From Pararhodonellum marinum (GTDB lineage Bacteria > Bacteroidota > Bacteroidia > Cytophagales > Cyclobacteriaceae), in the NCBI RefSeq assembly GCF_015354735.1, contig NZ_JACEFJ010000013.1, positions 1 through 64,000 of the forward strand: a stretch of 64,000 bases of DNA, read 5' to 3'. Shown here piece by piece: positions 37,905 to 47,255 of this stretch (positions are counted from its first letter, which is position 1; each line of letters begins with the position of its first letter). A program made the translations under genes and the position numbers. The notes beneath the pieces are model-generated. The model did not search any database. It was not told the DNA's origin and was given only the letters and a program-made list of their open reading frames with translations.

Positions 37905-38753
37905 TCATCGGTGACAGGGTAATTTTAATCCCATTACTGTCAACTGAATTTGGGCGATGTGCCACCTTCCTAAGTTTGCAATGTATAAGGTATTGAAGCC
38001 AGGTCCTCCAAAGGCCATGTTGGTTGGATTGGAAAGTGTATGACCCTCCCAATCATCGATGAACAACCTCACTTCCTGGTTTTTTTTGATCTGGTAAATT
38101 CTATTTGGTGCATAACAAGACACGAGCAGATTTCCTTCTGAGTCAATCACAACACCATCAGGGCAGGTTTCTGGTAGCGTTGCATAAACTTCCCTTTCAC
38201 CAGCTGTACCATCATTATTAATCCCTACTCTTTCTACACCAGGTAACCAGGTACAAACTACAAAAAGACAATCTTGATCCTTAGATATGGCCATGCCATT
38301 TGCAAAGTTAAACGGACCAGGGTGCCAGACCTGAGTGATTCCATTAGGGTCTATTTTGAAAATTTTTCCGTTTACTTTCCTGAATTCTCCACTTTCGGTA
38401 ACATAGAGGTTCCCTTCATTATCGAAAACAGGGTAATTTGGAATGTTTATTTTTTCAATTGGTGTTCCTTCTGAAAACTTGACCAAACTGTAATTATCCA
38501 AATCAAGCTTCCATATACATTTGTTTTTTAAATCACACAAAGCCAGCCAGCTGAGATCAGGTGAGAAAGCTATACCAAGTATAAATCCACCTGTAGAACC
38601 TATTTCTTCTTTTGTTTTGCCATCGGGAGAGATGCGATACACCTGTCCGGCTTCTCCTCCTGCCCAAACAGATCCATCGGGATGAACCGCTACGCATTCG
38701 GGATGGTCCAAGCCTTCAATCAATATGGATACTTCATTCAAGTCAGCTATCAT
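37905..38753 (-). CDS. SMP-30/gluconolactonase-family lactonase
   Basis: 282 residues, no signal, so cytoplasmic. Six-bladed propeller of the SMP-30/LRE group: HPECVAVHPDGSVWAGGEAG, NFANGMAISKDQDCLFV, CPDGVVIDSEGNLLVSCY and NPTNMAFGG, with metal ligands expected at the Glu of HPE, Asn of NFANG and Asp of PDGV. The family hydrolyses sugar lactones to aldonates. Last gene of PUL2, starting two bases after the dehydratase stop, which supports a dehydrogenase-lactonase-dehydratase order. Confidence 0.88.
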   Translation of the reverse strand: MIADLNEVSILIEGLDHPECVAVHPDGSVWAGGEAGQVYRISPDGKTKEEIGSTGGFILGIAFSPDLSWLALCDLKNKCIWKLDLDNYSLVKFSEGTPIEKINIPNYPVFDNEGNLYVTESGEFRKVNGKIFKIDPNGITQVWHPGPFNFANGMAISKDQDCLFVVCTWLPGVERVGINNDGTAGEREVYATLPETCPDGVVIDSEGNLLVSCYAPNRIYQIKKNQEVRLFIDDWEGHTLSNPTNMAFGGPGFNTLYIANLGRWHIAQIQLTVMGLKLPCHR

Positions 38754-38755
38754 GA

Positions 38756-39979
38756 TTATGTATTTTTAAAAGTTGCCCATCTTTTTTCCGGCAATATGCT
38801 AAACCAATCCTTTCTTTTAGGATCCCTGTCATAGGGATAGGAGCCGTATTCTTTATATTGTTCTGCATATTTTTCCACTTTATCCCTATCCAGTTCCACT
38901 CCCAATCCAGGGGAATTCGGTACAGCAATGCAGCCATTTTTATAAACCAATTTACCTCCCTTGATGATGTCATCTGTAAGGTGATGGTAATGTGCATCTG
39001 CTGAAAATGCCAAGTTCGGTGTGGATGCCCCAAGGTGAAGCATGGTGGCAAGTTGGATGCCCAATTCTCCGGAACTATGTACAGCAACCCCAATTTGGAA
39101 TTTTTCACAAATCACCCCGGCTTTCCAAGCTTGCCTCAGCCCTCCCCAAAAGGTGGTGTCCAAAAGAACCACATCTACCGTGTTATTTCTGATACAAGTC
39201 GTCAGCTGTTCGAAGTTGACGACTATGGTATTGGTGGCAGTGGGAATATTGATTTTGTCCTTTACCCTTTTCATGCCTTCCATCCCCCAAGTGGGATCTT
39301 CAAAATAATCATTGGGAAGGTCTTCAATCGCCTTTGCAATTCTTATTGATTCCTCCACACTCCAAACCGCATTGGGATCAATTCTAAAGGTGTGACCCTT
39401 GAATTCTTGGGCCAGTGCCCGGAAAACCTCCACTTCATGATCAGGATGGAAAACCCCAGCTTTCAGTTTATGACTGGTAAAACCGTGCTTTTCGGTCAGT
39501 GCTTTAGCATGCGCAACTATTTCTTCAGCAGACTCCTCTCCCCCTCTACCTGTCGTGTCATTCTGGTATCTGAAAAAAAGGTATGAGGCAAAAGGGATTT
39601 CCTCTCGTAAGGAACCTCCCAGTAGATCACAAGCCCTAATCCCCAGTTTTTTACCAATAATATCAATACAGGCAAATTCAATGGCTGCATGTAGTTGGGT
39701 TCTATTGTTGTAAAGAGATGCCGTTGGATTGCAAATCTTCCAATATAGTTGCTCAAGATTCATGGGGTCATGTCCTATGAGATGATTTTTTAACCCATGG
39801 AATGCAGCCTCTGCGGATTGGCCGCCACCTCCCATTTCTCCCAGACCCACGATTCCTTCATCCGTTTCAATTTCAATGATGGTGCGTATAAATCTTCCCC
39901 AATGGGCTCCATTTGCATGTCTAATTGGCGCCTCAAGGGGAACTGAAACAGTAGTTGTTTTAATGTCTGAAATTTTCAT
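38756..39979 (-). CDS. Glucarate-dehydratase-like enolase-superfamily sugar-acid dehydratase
   Basis: 407 residues. Active-site elements in order: HKLKAG (Lys-x-Lys base pair), RIDPNAVW (metal Asp, Asn), EDPTWG (metal Glu), [10 protein letters not shown], and [19 protein letters not shown] with the catalytic His. This layout follows the GlucD subgroup, where the second residue of HSNNHF is Asn; here Ser. It should remove water from an aldonate or aldarate to give a 2-keto-3-deoxy acid. Cytoplasmic. Five bases after the SDR stop. Exact substrate unknown. Confidence 0.87.
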   Translation of the reverse strand: MKISDIKTTTVSVPLEAPIRHANGAHWGRFIRTIIEIETDEGIVGLGEMGGGGQSAEAAFHGLKNHLIGHDPMNLEQLYWKICNPTASLYNNRTQLHAAIEFACIDIIGKKLGIRACDLLGGSLREEIPFASYLFFRYQNDTTGRGGEESAEEIVAHAKALTEKHGFTSHKLKAGVFHPDHEVEVFRALAQEFKGHTFRIDPNAVWSVEESIRIAKAIEDLPNDYFEDPTWGMEGMKRVKDKINIPTATNTIVVNFEQLTTCIRNNTVDVVLLDTTFWGGLRQAWKAGVICEKFQIGVAVHSSGELGIQLATMLHLGASTPNLAFSADAHYHHLTDDIIKGGKLVYKNGCIAVPNSPGLGVELDRDKVEKYAEQYKEYGSYPYDRDPKRKDWFSILPEKRWATFKNT

Positions 39980-39984
39980 AACAA

Positions 39985-40734
39985 TTATCTTTTACTGCCA
40001 CCAATGGTAATGCCCAACCCCCCATCAATCCTGATTGCTTCTCCAGTGATAAAAGTGCATTTATCCTCGCAAAGAAAACCTATCAATTCTGAAATTTCCT
40101 CTGGATTGCCAATTCGTCCGATGGGATGCATATCATAACACTCCTGAAGAACTTCATCTGGATTCTCAGAGAGCGCAATAGAATCCCTGAGCATCGGTGT
40201 ATCGATGGTTCCGGGGCAAACCGCAATACATCGGATTTCGGGGGCAAAATCTACTGCGATACTTCTGGTAAGTCCCAAAACCGCAGTTTTTGCAGTGGTA
40301 TAGGCCACTACATTCTTTTGACTCACAAAAGACTGAACACTTGCCACATTGATAACAACCCCTTTCCCAGCCTTTTGCATCAAGGGGATGGCCTTCTGGG
40401 CACATAAAAACATGCTTCTTAGGTTGACATTGAAAACGAGGTCCCAATCTTCCAAGGTGGTAGAAGTGACCGTGCCGTACTTTTGGATTCCTGCATTGTT
40501 GACCAAAAAATCCAATTTCCCGAATTTCTCTTCGATATGGTTAAATGCCCCACTGACGCTTCTTTCATCTGAAACATCACACTTAATGAAGTGGGATCCT
40601 TTTATTGGATTTTCATCTTCCCATATATCCAACATGACCACTTGCGCACCTTGTTCCAAAAACAACCTTGAACAAGCGGCCCCAATGCCTTTGGAAGCGC
40701 CTGTCACTACAACAATTTTATCTTTGAATTTCAT
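39985..40734 (-). CDS. Short-chain dehydrogenase/reductase (sugar dehydrogenase candidate)
   Basis: 249 residues of classical SDR: NAD(P) motif [17 protein letters not shown] acid after MLDIWEDE (Asp in MLDIW favours NAD), NNAG at FLVNNAGIQ, catalytic Ser in NVASVQSF, Tyr-x3-Lys in AYTTAKTA, and PGTIDTPML. Overlaps the mutarotase-like gene by 4 bases (ATGA), so translation is coupled. In this operon it most likely oxidises a sugar at C1 to a lactone for the SMP-30 enzyme. Confidence 0.9.
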   Translation of the reverse strand: MKFKDKIVVVTGASKGIGAACSRLFLEQGAQVVMLDIWEDENPIKGSHFIKCDVSDERSVSGAFNHIEEKFGKLDFLVNNAGIQKYGTVTSTTLEDWDLVFNVNLRSMFLCAQKAIPLMQKAGKGVVINVASVQSFVSQKNVVAYTTAKTAVLGLTRSIAVDFAPEIRCIAVCPGTIDTPMLRDSIALSENPDEVLQECYDMHPIGRIGNPEEISELIGFLCEDKCTFITGEAIRIDGGLGITIGGSKR

Positions 40735-41774
40735 GTAAATACTTTAAAGCCTAGTGGAATAATGATGTGATTGTCCTTGTGCTTTTCTTTGATGAAAATG
40801 ATCTCATGGTCCAATCCAATATGGTCTACCCCTTGAAACTCGGAATCAATTTGTATGAGAAAAGAGAGGTACTTTTTGACCTTTTTTTCTCCGGAATCTA
40901 TGTAGTCAAAGGTATGGTGATCAAATACTTTGGGAAATTCCATCAATATGGTTTTGAAAGGTTGATGGATACCTGCTGTTCCAAATTCCATACCCCTATA
41001 TTCAAGCTTTGAACCTTCATAGTGTAACCAATGGTGGATCCATGGATAATCACTCCTTTTCCAAATATATGCAATCATAGTTTTGAGAGAAGGAGAAAAA
41101 GCAGTAATCCAGCCCAACTCATCTGTTTTTCTCACTATAATTGTATAAACAGCGTTTCTCGGGATTTTTGGGTTTCTAAGGTTTTCATCTCCATCATTTC
41201 CCAATTTGACATAAGGCCAGGTAAAAGAATCCGAATCAGGAGTGCCAGGGAAATCCTGGTCAAATCCTATGTCTCCATTGCAATCTATTAGGGTGTCTAC
41301 AGCCAAGAATGGTTTAGCCAATGTAGGATGTTGAACCATATTAAAAACCCGACCTAGAGGATTTTGATTGGTAACGCATTCACTGACTTCTATAAGCGCT
41401 ATTTTTGGATCTAACCTTATCTTCCTTTCTAATTTCAAACCTTCTTTTGGTGCTATTGCTTCCATCATTAGACACTTTTGGTTTGACCTGCCGTCTATTT
41501 TCCAAGCTACGTTGGCAATTTGACCATGATTGGGTATCCCTGCTTTGATTTCACCCGATGAAGGCAACCCCCATCTTCCCAAACAGAGAAAATGTCCTCT
41601 GTATGGGGCCCCACCTTTGTTGTTTTCGGGCATTTGATCCTTGGAAAATTCGAAACAAAGTGGATTCACTCCATTATCCTTGAGATGGAAATCGATGATT
41701 GCTCCTCCTTTTTGATGAATGGTGAGACTGGATTGCTCGTTTTCAAGTATATGGTGCTCTTTCACAGTTTTCAT
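40731..41774 (-). CDS. Aldose-1-epimerase-like (galactose-mutarotase-fold) protein
   Basis: 347 soluble residues. The beta-supersandwich pattern (NEQSSLTIHQKGGAIIDFHL, GHFLCLGRWGLP, NHGQIANVAWKID, MVQHPTLAKPF) matches the mutarotase superfamily, with GIPNHGQ and the HPT at expected sites, but the catalytic Glu is not identifiable by eye. It would interconvert sugar anomers, useful before a C1 dehydrogenase. Coupled by ATGA overlaps to both neighbours, the strongest coupling in the operon. Confidence 0.7.
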   Translation of the reverse strand: MKTVKEHHILENEQSSLTIHQKGGAIIDFHLKDNGVNPLCFEFSKDQMPENNKGGAPYRGHFLCLGRWGLPSSGEIKAGIPNHGQIANVAWKIDGRSNQKCLMMEAIAPKEGLKLERKIRLDPKIALIEVSECVTNQNPLGRVFNMVQHPTLAKPFLAVDTLIDCNGDIGFDQDFPGTPDSDSFTWPYVKLGNDGDENLRNPKIPRNAVYTIIVRKTDELGWITAFSPSLKTMIAYIWKRSDYPWIHHWLHYEGSKLEYRGMEFGTAGIHQPFKTILMEFPKVFDHHTFDYIDSGEKKVKKYLSFLIQIDSEFQGVDHIGLDHEIIFIKEKHKDNHIIIPLGFKVFT

Positions 41775-43003
41775 TGGTATTTGAAGCTCACAAACCTAGG
41801 TCTAAGGTGGTGTGGGTGCTTGTGGATATCTGTCAAGAAGTCAAAAGAATTCACATTGTAACTGATCAGTAATTCGCCAGGCTTGGACAAGTGTGGATGG
41901 GCCTTGGCATTGTAGGTGTAAAAATCAATGTCCTCATAAATTTCCGGCGTTTCATAAATAATTTTGTGAGGCTGAAAAGGACCGGTAGGAGTCCTGCCCA
42001 CCTGAATGGCTACATTTGGGGAATTGGTATCCAATTGGTAAACAGCCATTACCCGTCCATCCTCCATGAAACTAACGCTCATTTCATTGGAGACCCTATT
42101 GGTCAAAGCAGATGCGTCATCCATATCGTCTGACCAAGTTGCTCCATCCCAAAATCTCCACTTGTCGAATGACTCAAATTCCCGGTCCTGAACCCTGGCT
42201 ACGATAAGTTCTTTCATTGGACCTCTTACTCCATAGATGTAAATGTATCCATCTGGATCAGGTGCCCCTGCCCCGGAAGTATTGGCCATTACACTGATCC
42301 CGAATACAACTTTCCCCTTCCCTTTGCTGTCTTTTTTGAAAAAGGGAGTATCCATTTGTTTTTGGTTTTCAAAAGGTGGCTTGCTCCCTTTTGGCAAGGA
42401 TATCAATGAAACTCCTACATCATCAAATGGATAGACTCCTCCGGGCACATTTTTGATTTTGTAAGCAAAAATGTAAATGGTACTGTCCATGGCATGATTG
42501 AAAAATCCGTCTCCCAACCAATAGTATTCATCCTCAGTGGTTCCTGGCGTATTGGGTTCAAACATCGATAAAGCCTCCCCATTGTTTCCGGTTCTCCAAG
42601 AAAAAGTGATCTTGGAAGGATCAGGTACAGCCCCTTCCATATATCCTACTGAATTGTGTACCATTTCCCAATCAGTTTGGAGGGAATCCCCTTCAATATT
42701 TCCGATAATAGAATCACTGAACCAAAACATGGTCTGCGTTTGGTCTGCTTCTCCATGGCGCTCCACCCCGTTCAAAGGAACTACGTATACGCCATCTGCA
42801 CCAATCCATCCTGACTTTTGGAATAGCATTTCCTCCCATTGGGGAACTGATTTTGCTTTGATGGTTCCATTCCAGCGATCTGCTGACTGATTTACCTCTG
42901 TGTAAACTTCGGATTTTTGGTGATTGGATTGACAACCTGAAAAAACTAGAACCAAAAATAGGCTGATCAAAACTCCAACACCTGATTTATTTTTTAAAAG
43001 CAT
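41771..43003 (-). CDS. DUF4185 lipoprotein (first of two)
   Basis: 410 residues from ATG at 43003, which opens a lipoprotein signal with FSGC (Cys24); the longer frame to 43039 would overlap the esterase gene. Domain DUF4185 covers most of it: KSGWIGADGVYVVPLNGV, WFSDSIIG, YYWLGDGFFNHAM, PDPDGYIYIYGVRG, NEMSVSFMEDGRVMAVYQ. Five-bladed-propeller glycosidase-like proteins; some DUF4185 members were reported as endo-D-arabinofuranases (from memory, CAZy GH183). Paralogue of the 44589-45797 protein, and coupled to the mutarotase-like gene by ATGA. Confidence 0.85.
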   Translation of the reverse strand: MLLKNKSGVGVLISLFLVLVFSGCQSNHQKSEVYTEVNQSADRWNGTIKAKSVPQWEEMLFQKSGWIGADGVYVVPLNGVERHGEADQTQTMFWFSDSIIGNIEGDSLQTDWEMVHNSVGYMEGAVPDPSKITFSWRTGNNGEALSMFEPNTPGTTEDEYYWLGDGFFNHAMDSTIYIFAYKIKNVPGGVYPFDDVGVSLISLPKGSKPPFENQKQMDTPFFKKDSKGKGKVVFGISVMANTSGAGAPDPDGYIYIYGVRGPMKELIVARVQDREFESFDKWRFWDGATWSDDMDDASALTNRVSNEMSVSFMEDGRVMAVYQLDTNSPNVAIQVGRTPTGPFQPHKIIYETPEIYEDIDFYTYNAKAHPHLSKPGELLISYNVNSFDFLTDIHKHPHHLRPRFVSFKYQ

Positions 43004-43022
43004 AGTTCTTGAATTTAAGGTT

Positions 43023-44561
43023 TCAGTTTTCTTTATCATCTGTCCGGAAAGGAGTTGCAGGCAATCCTTCCCTATTCTGAAAATTAGTTATGGGGTAATT
43101 AGTAAAGGCGTACCTTACCATTGAAGGATTTTTTACTTTTTCTGACCAAAGGATTACTTTATCCCCAGAAATCTCCGCAAGAGCGGGGTAAAAAACTTCA
43201 TCATCTCCGGCTATAAAAAAATGTTTGGGAGGCTCTCCATCGTTGGTGGACAGTCCTGAACCGACACTTTGGGGTTCAAAAGTAACTTCTATCCGGTTTT
43301 TTACAATCAGGAAACTATCAAATTTTGGACCCAAATATTGTGTTTCATTTTTCCCATAGGTAAGGTTTAACGCAATTCTTGAAAGACGGAGCCCCACATC
43401 TTTTTTGTTCCTTGGGTGAATATTGTTTACCTCACCAATGTCCATGGTAACTGCCATGCCCACATTTGGAGTTACTTTTAATACCTTTTCCTGGGATTCT
43501 CTGAATTTGGCATAATAATCGGCATCGGGATCACTTTCCTCCCAATTGTATGGTGTCATCTGTACAAAATAAAATGGCAGATTACCTTGATCAAAATCTT
43601 TCCGCCAATTCTCTATGAGTACCTTGTTCAGCCTGGTATAATATTGGGCTTCATTTTTATTGGATTCCCCTTGGTACCATAAAAATCCCCTAATAGAAAG
43701 CTTTTTCAAGGGATGGATCATGGCATTGTAAAGGAGAGATGGTCGGGTGAGGATTTCAAAGAGCTGTTCCAATGTCTCGATGCCTTCCAAGCTTTCCTCT
43801 GATTCAGGGCTTTGATCATAAGGCTCTAGGTAATTGATATTCAAAACTTCATCTTCAGCCAAGGCTTCCTTACTCATCCAAGCTTGAATCGCTGAACCAC
43901 CGTAGGAAGAAATGACCAACCCAACAGGTATCTTGAGTTTTTCCTGAAGATTTCGGGCAAAATAGTAGGCCACCCCGCTCAAATCTCCAGCTGTGGTTGG
44001 AGACACTTGGTTCCAAGTCCCTTTGGTTTCATTCAAAGGATCCTTGGTGAAATTTTTTTCGATTTTGATGAACCGGATATTTGGATATTCAGCGGCGGCA
44101 ATTTCATTTTCATAATCCACCACACCTTCCAACCATGGCGGGATGGCTTTCATTTCCATATCCATATTGGACTGCCCGCTACATACCCACACTTCACCGA
44201 TAAGAATATTCTCCAAAACCACTTCACCTTCTTCATGACTGATTGTAAGGGTTTGCAACTTAAAATCGCCTATCCCGACTTTGGGAACAGGTAAAGATAT
44301 CTGCCAATCTCCATTTAGATCACTTTCGCTTTCTGAGGATCCGTCACTCCAACTTACAAATACTGAAACTTGGCTCCCAGGTTTGGATTTTCCCCAGAGT
44401 TTGAAATCCTTTCCTTGTTGGATGACCATATTGCTTTGGAGAATGCTGGCCAACTGAAACGTCGACTCAACTGGCTCAGCAAAAGCAGTGCTACTCACTA
44501 GAGTAACATTGGTCATTAAGAAACCAAGGATGAAGAAACCCAAAATGCGATTTTTTATCAT
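43023..44561 (-). CDS. Sialate-O-acetylesterase-family (SASA) esterase, secreted
   Basis: 512 residues; signal peptide up to STAFA (~28). The N-terminal region is an Ig-like domain (LWGKSKPGSQVSVFVSW), then the SGNH-type esterase: GEVWVCSGQSNMDMEM with nucleophile Ser131 and GFLWYQGESN. The Asp-His pair of this family should be in the C-terminal half (NIHPRNKKDVGLRL). It removes acetyl groups from sugars; sialic acid is only one substrate, and plant and marine glycans are common ones. Placed between the two DUF4185 genes, 27 bases after the upstream one. Confidence 0.88.
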   Translation of the reverse strand: MIKNRILGFFILGFLMTNVTLVSSTAFAEPVESTFQLASILQSNMVIQQGKDFKLWGKSKPGSQVSVFVSWSDGSSESESDLNGDWQISLPVPKVGIGDFKLQTLTISHEEGEVVLENILIGEVWVCSGQSNMDMEMKAIPPWLEGVVDYENEIAAAEYPNIRFIKIEKNFTKDPLNETKGTWNQVSPTTAGDLSGVAYYFARNLQEKLKIPVGLVISSYGGSAIQAWMSKEALAEDEVLNINYLEPYDQSPESEESLEGIETLEQLFEILTRPSLLYNAMIHPLKKLSIRGFLWYQGESNKNEAQYYTRLNKVLIENWRKDFDQGNLPFYFVQMTPYNWEESDPDADYYAKFRESQEKVLKVTPNVGMAVTMDIGEVNNIHPRNKKDVGLRLSRIALNLTYGKNETQYLGPKFDSFLIVKNRIEVTFEPQSVGSGLSTNDGEPPKHFFIAGDDEVFYPALAEISGDKVILWSEKVKNPSMVRYAFTNYPITNFQNREGLPATPFRTDDKEN

Positions 44562-44588
44562 GATAAATGAATTTTAAGTCCTTAGCTT

Positions 44589-45797
44589 TTAATCCAATAG
44601 TTTTACCCTGATGAATCTCGGTCTATACAGGTTGGGATGAACCAATATTTCATTGAAGAAATCAAATGAATTGATGTTGTAGCTGATGAGCAATTCTCCT
44701 GGCTTGGAAAGGTTGGAATGTACTTTGGCATTGTAGCTGATGAATTGCTCTCCCACATTCACGTCTTCGACGGCGTCCCAAAGTTGGATCATAGGTCCAT
44801 AAGGGCCTTCAGGGGAAAGGGCCAACCTTAATCCTACTGTGGTCCCGATTCCATCAGTTTGGAATACCATGGCATACCTGCCATCTTTTAGTGCAGTGAC
44901 GCTCATTTCGTTGGAAGCTCTGTCCGCGATAGCGGCGGCACTGTCCATTTCAGGTTGCCATTCATCACCATCCCAAAACCTCCATTCGCTAAAATCCTCA
45001 AAGTCCTGGGGAAGTACCCTTGCTACCAATACCTCTTTCTTTATTCCCTTGATCCCATACACATAGACATAGCCATCGGGGTGTGGTGCTCCTGCTTTGG
45101 TTGTATTCACCATGATACCAGCCCCAAAAGAACCTGTGCTTTCCGGATTTCCTTCAAAATAAAAAGGCGTATCCAATTGCCTTTGATTTGCAAACGGGGG
45201 ATTGCTTCCGGAAGGAATCACAATCAAGGTATTGCCTACTTCCTTAAAAGCAAATGTTTCAGCTTCTGTATTGGTGATTCTGTAGCCAAAAATGTAGATG
45301 TCATTATTTTTTTCATGATTGATAAAGCCATCCCCTAGCCAGAAATAATCCCCTGGGTTAGTTTGTGGTGTTTGGGGTATAAAAATAGATTTTGGCTCCC
45401 CTTTTTCGTTTTCATCCCAATAAAATTTCAAATCAGTCTCCGAGGGTGCAATACCATCTAAAATAGCCACTGAGTTATTGATCATTTTATAATCAGTTCC
45501 CAATTGGCCATCTTCTATTTCTCCGATCAAGGTATCACTGAATAAAATCAGCGTCTGTCCATTCTCTCCAGAACCAGCTGAATCTACCCCGTTCATTGGA
45601 ATCACAAAAATCCCATCCCCGCCAAACCAACCCGAAGATCTGTGAAACAAATCCGACCATTCGGGAGCCTCTTCAGCAGTAAAATTCAATTCTGAAATAG
45701 AGTTGTTTTTCTTGTCTTCAATTTGGACCGGATCTTTTTGACATGCCTGAAGCAGGGAGATGCTGATTAGAATAGGGATAAAGTCTCTTTTTTTCAT
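44589..45797 (-). CDS. DUF4185 lipoprotein (second of two)
   Basis: 402 residues with lipobox LLQAC, Cys19. It shares the landmarks of the 41771-43003 protein in the same order: SSGWFGGDGIFVIPMNGVDS, FSDTLIGEI, DYFWLGDGFINHEKN, GAPHPDGYVYVYGIKG, NEMSVTALKDGRYAMVFQ, and LHSNLSKPGELLISYNINSFDF-like ending. Two divergent copies in one PUL suggest different linkages or positions on one glycan. Outer-membrane anchored, 12 bases after the MFS stop. No catalytic residues can be assigned with certainty. Confidence 0.85.
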   Translation of the reverse strand: MKKRDFIPILISISLLQACQKDPVQIEDKKNNSISELNFTAEEAPEWSDLFHRSSGWFGGDGIFVIPMNGVDSAGSGENGQTLILFSDTLIGEIEDGQLGTDYKMINNSVAILDGIAPSETDLKFYWDENEKGEPKSIFIPQTPQTNPGDYFWLGDGFINHEKNNDIYIFGYRITNTEAETFAFKEVGNTLIVIPSGSNPPFANQRQLDTPFYFEGNPESTGSFGAGIMVNTTKAGAPHPDGYVYVYGIKGIKKEVLVARVLPQDFEDFSEWRFWDGDEWQPEMDSAAAIADRASNEMSVTALKDGRYAMVFQTDGIGTTVGLRLALSPEGPYGPMIQLWDAVEDVNVGEQFISYNAKVHSNLSKPGELLISYNINSFDFFNEILVHPNLYRPRFIRVKLLD

Positions 45798-45809
45798 CTA
45801 AAGATAATT

Positions 45810-47243
45810 TTATGAAAGGTTAATGATTTTAGTCTTGTTTGAATGATTAATCATTTTTTTTTGCCCCAACCAATGTTTTTCAATCTCTTCAAGGGTTTTT
45901 CCCTTGGTTTCGGGGATAAACCTCCATGTGAACAACCATAACAACATGGCATTGAACATGAAGAGCCAAAAGGTAAAAGCGCCACCTATGGAATTTAGCA
46001 ACATCGGTGTCAATTGGGTTATCAAAACCACACCCAACCAAAGGACAACCGTACAAAATGACATGGCAACTCCTCGGGATTTAGTAGGAAATATTTCAGA
46101 AATAATTACCCAAGGAATAGGTCCAAGAGAGGAAGAAAAGCAGGCCATAAACCCTAAAATAAATATTAGTAGCCAAGGTCCTTGGGTGATGTCAAAGTAA
46201 AAGCAAAGACCAACACCCAATAGACAAACAGCCATCCCTCCTACACCCCAAAGCAAGAGTTTTTTTCTACCGGATTTATCGATCAACCATAAGGCCACAA
46301 AAGTAAATACCATATTGACCAAGCCAATGGCCATGGTCTGTTGAAATGCCGATTCTGTGGCAAAACCTACGCTTTTAAAAATTTCTGGTGCAAAATAAAT
46401 GATGGCATTGATCCCTGTAATCTGGGAAAACAAAGCAAGGAACACTCCTACCCATAACGCCAGTCTAAGGCCCGGTTTAAACAGTTCTCCAATGGTCCCC
46501 TTTTCCAAGGAAAGTACCGATTTAATTTCCTTCACCAAATCAAGCGCCTTTGGCCTTCCATTGACCCTTTCCAAGATGTCCAAAGCCTCAGCTTCCCTTT
46601 TTTTATAAATCAGCCACCTGGGACTTTCGGGAACCAAAAACAAAAGAACCAAGAATATAAGCGCTGGAATCATTTCAGATCCCAACATATACCTCCACCC
46701 ATATTCAATATTCCATGCCTCTGAATTAAGGGTAGCAATCCTCATGTTGATAAAATAAACCAAATTGATGCCTAACACTATAGCCAATTGATACAGGCTG
46801 ACCAAGGTCCCTCTGATTCGGGCAGGTGCAATTTCTGAGATGTACAAAGGGGAGAGCATAGATGCAGCTCCTACCCCCAACCCGCCAACAAACCTTGCCA
46901 TCACAAATAAGGTCAAGGAATTTGGCAGGGCGGACCCAATTGCAGAAACAGCAAAAAGAATGGCTGTGAGCAAAAGTATTTTTTTTCGGCCAAACCTGTC
47001 GCTCAGATATCCTGCTACCATTGCTCCAACCACACAACCCCAAATGGCACTGCTAGCTGCCCAACCTACCATAGCAGGGGATAGGCCAAACTTTAGTTCC
47101 AGATAACCGATGGCTCCGGCTATTACCGCTGTGTCATAACCAAAAAGCAAACCTCCAAGAGCAGCAACTATAGTAACTTTGAGCACAAAACCTGTATTCA
47201 CAGTACTTATTTCGCTTGCGATTTTATTTTCTATCTGGTTCAT
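45810..47243 (-). CDS. MFS sugar porter (XylE-like sugar:proton symporter)
   Basis: 477 residues, 12 membrane segments. Sugar-porter motifs: GYDTAVIAGAIGYL, GYLSDRFGRKKIL, PESPRWLIYKKRE in the central loop, LWLIDKSGRKKLL, and PETKGKTLEEIE near the end. The family brings monosaccharides such as xylose, glucose or arabinose through the inner membrane with H+. It supplies the cytoplasmic enzymes of PUL2 with monomer. 12 bases after the MPI-like stop. Confidence 0.92.
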   Translation of the reverse strand: MNQIENKIASEISTVNTGFVLKVTIVAALGGLLFGYDTAVIAGAIGYLELKFGLSPAMVGWAASSAIWGCVVGAMVAGYLSDRFGRKKILLLTAILFAVSAIGSALPNSLTLFVMARFVGGLGVGAASMLSPLYISEIAPARIRGTLVSLYQLAIVLGINLVYFINMRIATLNSEAWNIEYGWRYMLGSEMIPALIFLVLLFLVPESPRWLIYKKREAEALDILERVNGRPKALDLVKEIKSVLSLEKGTIGELFKPGLRLALWVGVFLALFSQITGINAIIYFAPEIFKSVGFATESAFQQTMAIGLVNMVFTFVALWLIDKSGRKKLLLWGVGGMAVCLLGVGLCFYFDITQGPWLLIFILGFMACFSSSLGPIPWVIISEIFPTKSRGVAMSFCTVVLWLGVVLITQLTPMLLNSIGGAFTFWLFMFNAMLLWLFTWRFIPETKGKTLEEIEKHWLGQKKMINHSNKTKIINLS

Positions 47244-47255
47244 CCTTGGTTTCCA

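Noticed and set aside
43004-43039. Overlap of the first DUF4185 gene with the esterase gene
   Set aside because: The ATG at 43003 gives a proper lipoprotein signal and removes the overlap.
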